Made by a program: the position numbers and the translations under genes. The notes under the pieces were generated by a model that worked only from the letters and a program-made list of their open reading frames with translations, made no database searches and was not told the DNA's origin. This document shows, one piece after another, positions 42,100 through 42,554 of a stretch of DNA of 42,554 bases. Each line of letters starts with the position of its first letter. Position 1 is the stretch's first letter. The stretch is from Candidatus Accumulibacter adjunctus (lineage in GTDB: Bacteria > Pseudomonadota > Gammaproteobacteria > Burkholderiales > Rhodocyclaceae), in NCBI GenBank assembly GCA_000585015.1, contig JFAX01000007.1:62300-104853 (forward strand), written 5' to 3'.

Positions 42100-42554
42100 A
42101 TGCCTGTCACCGAATTGCCCCTGACGCTGCTCTGCCACCCGGCGACGCCGGCGCCCGTGGTCCGATCCGTCGAGGCCCGCGCGGAACGTAGGGCCAACGG
42201 CGACCTCGCGCTGGCCTACCGGCTGCGCGGCGACATGGTGCGCCTGCGGATCCCGCCACCAGCGGCGCCGGAGCGTGCAGAGAGCCTCTGGGAACACAGC
42301 TGCTTCGAGGCTTTCATCGGCATCGCTGGCGAGCCCGCCTACCACGAGTTCAACTTCTCGCCATCCGGCGAGTGGGCCAGCTACGCCTTCGCCGGCTACC
42401 GCCAGCCGGCACAGTTGGCGACCCCGCTGCCGGCGCCGCAGCTGACCATCAGGTTGACTGCCGGCCGCCTCGAACTCGAGGTGCTGATCGCCGCCGCTGC
42501 CTTGCCGGCGAAAGCTGCCGCGGCGACACTGCAGGTCGGCCTCGCCGCAGTGGT
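42100..42554 (+). CDS. DOMON-like domain protein, 3' end beyond the window
   Basis: The open frame from ATG 42100 runs off the window after about 151 codons. The signature SLWEHSCFEAFIG and the following YHEFNFSPSGEWASYAFAGYR identify the DOMON-like family, beta-sandwich proteins of unknown function in which heme or sugar binding has been suggested for related folds. No signal peptide is seen at the N-terminus (MPVTELPLTLLCHPATP), so it is probably cytoplasmic. The ribosome binding site is weak; a TAAAAT box at 42060-42065 may be the -10. Its full length cannot be judged. Confidence 0.8.
   Translation, partial: MPVTELPLTLLCHPATPAPVVRSVEARAERRANGDLALAYRLRGDMVRLRIPPPAAPERAESLWEHSCFEAFIGIAGEPAYHEFNFSPSGEWASYAFAGYRQPAQLATPLPAPQLTIRLTAGRLELEVLIAAAALPAKAAAATLQVGLAAV

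Overview
The window is high-GC proteobacterial chromosome. Protein sequences and gene order (fimV, a CbiQ-like membrane gene, truA, trpF-trpB-trpA, accD, folC, SPOR, cvpA, purF, metZ) point to a betaproteobacterium, most likely Rhodocyclales. A Candidatus Accumulibacter-type organism fits (a Pit phosphate transporter with its DUF47 partner, orphan hpnC), but this is inference; no rRNA or marker gene is present to settle it.

Region 1 (1 to about 6480) is an accessory island on the 3' side of a tRNA-Leu(UAG) gene. It holds a decayed yoeB toxin fragment, a stretch with no identifiable gene, and an apparently intact two-gene unit: an alpha/beta-hydrolase-like protein with a GHSKG motif (823-1980) followed by a 948-residue patatin-type phospholipase with a multi-helix membrane domain inserted in its catalytic fold (2062-4908). 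After that comes a graveyard of fused gene ends: an IS66 remnant that begins at the patatin stop codon, a phospholipase-D-like C-terminus, a two-frame remnant of an unnamed gene, and a P4-type integrase with an internal deletion and no catalytic half. Three 10-bp tandem repeats and the tRNA-Leu terminator lie between the integrase and the tRNA.

Region 2 (6483-13542) is core or semi-core: tRNA-Leu, an orphan hpnC (hydroxysqualene synthase), a YiiX-type papain-like hydrolase, two MFS transporters with -10-like boxes that suggest leaderless messages, a 54-residue basic protein on the minus strand, aroC, a YdcH/DUF465 protein and an M48 lipoprotein protease.

Region 3 (13580-30940) is a long run of plus-strand biosynthetic genes: leuC, an entericidin-like lipoprotein, leuD, asd (leuB is missing from its usual place between leuD and asd), fimV (polar hub/pilus assembly), a CbiQ/EcfT-like membrane protein, truA, trpF, trpB, trpA, accD, folC, a SPOR-domain protein, cvpA, purF and metZ. 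Many of these genes overlap by 4 nt or abut, so they are probably transcribed together.

Region 4 (30937-42554) holds short units in both directions: a small membrane protein, an M23 peptidase and a YpfJ metalloprotease (minus); pit, DUF47/PhoU-like and a small exported protein ending in a strong terminator (plus); a Cys-rich exported protein, SCO1 and its partner (minus); rlmI (plus); msrB-msrA (minus); and a Fur/Zur-type regulator overlapping a COG0523 (CobW-type) GTPase, preceded by a near-perfect 27-bp palindrome that is probably its operator. The window closes with an IS91-type transposase remnant and the 5' part of a DOMON-like gene that runs off the end.
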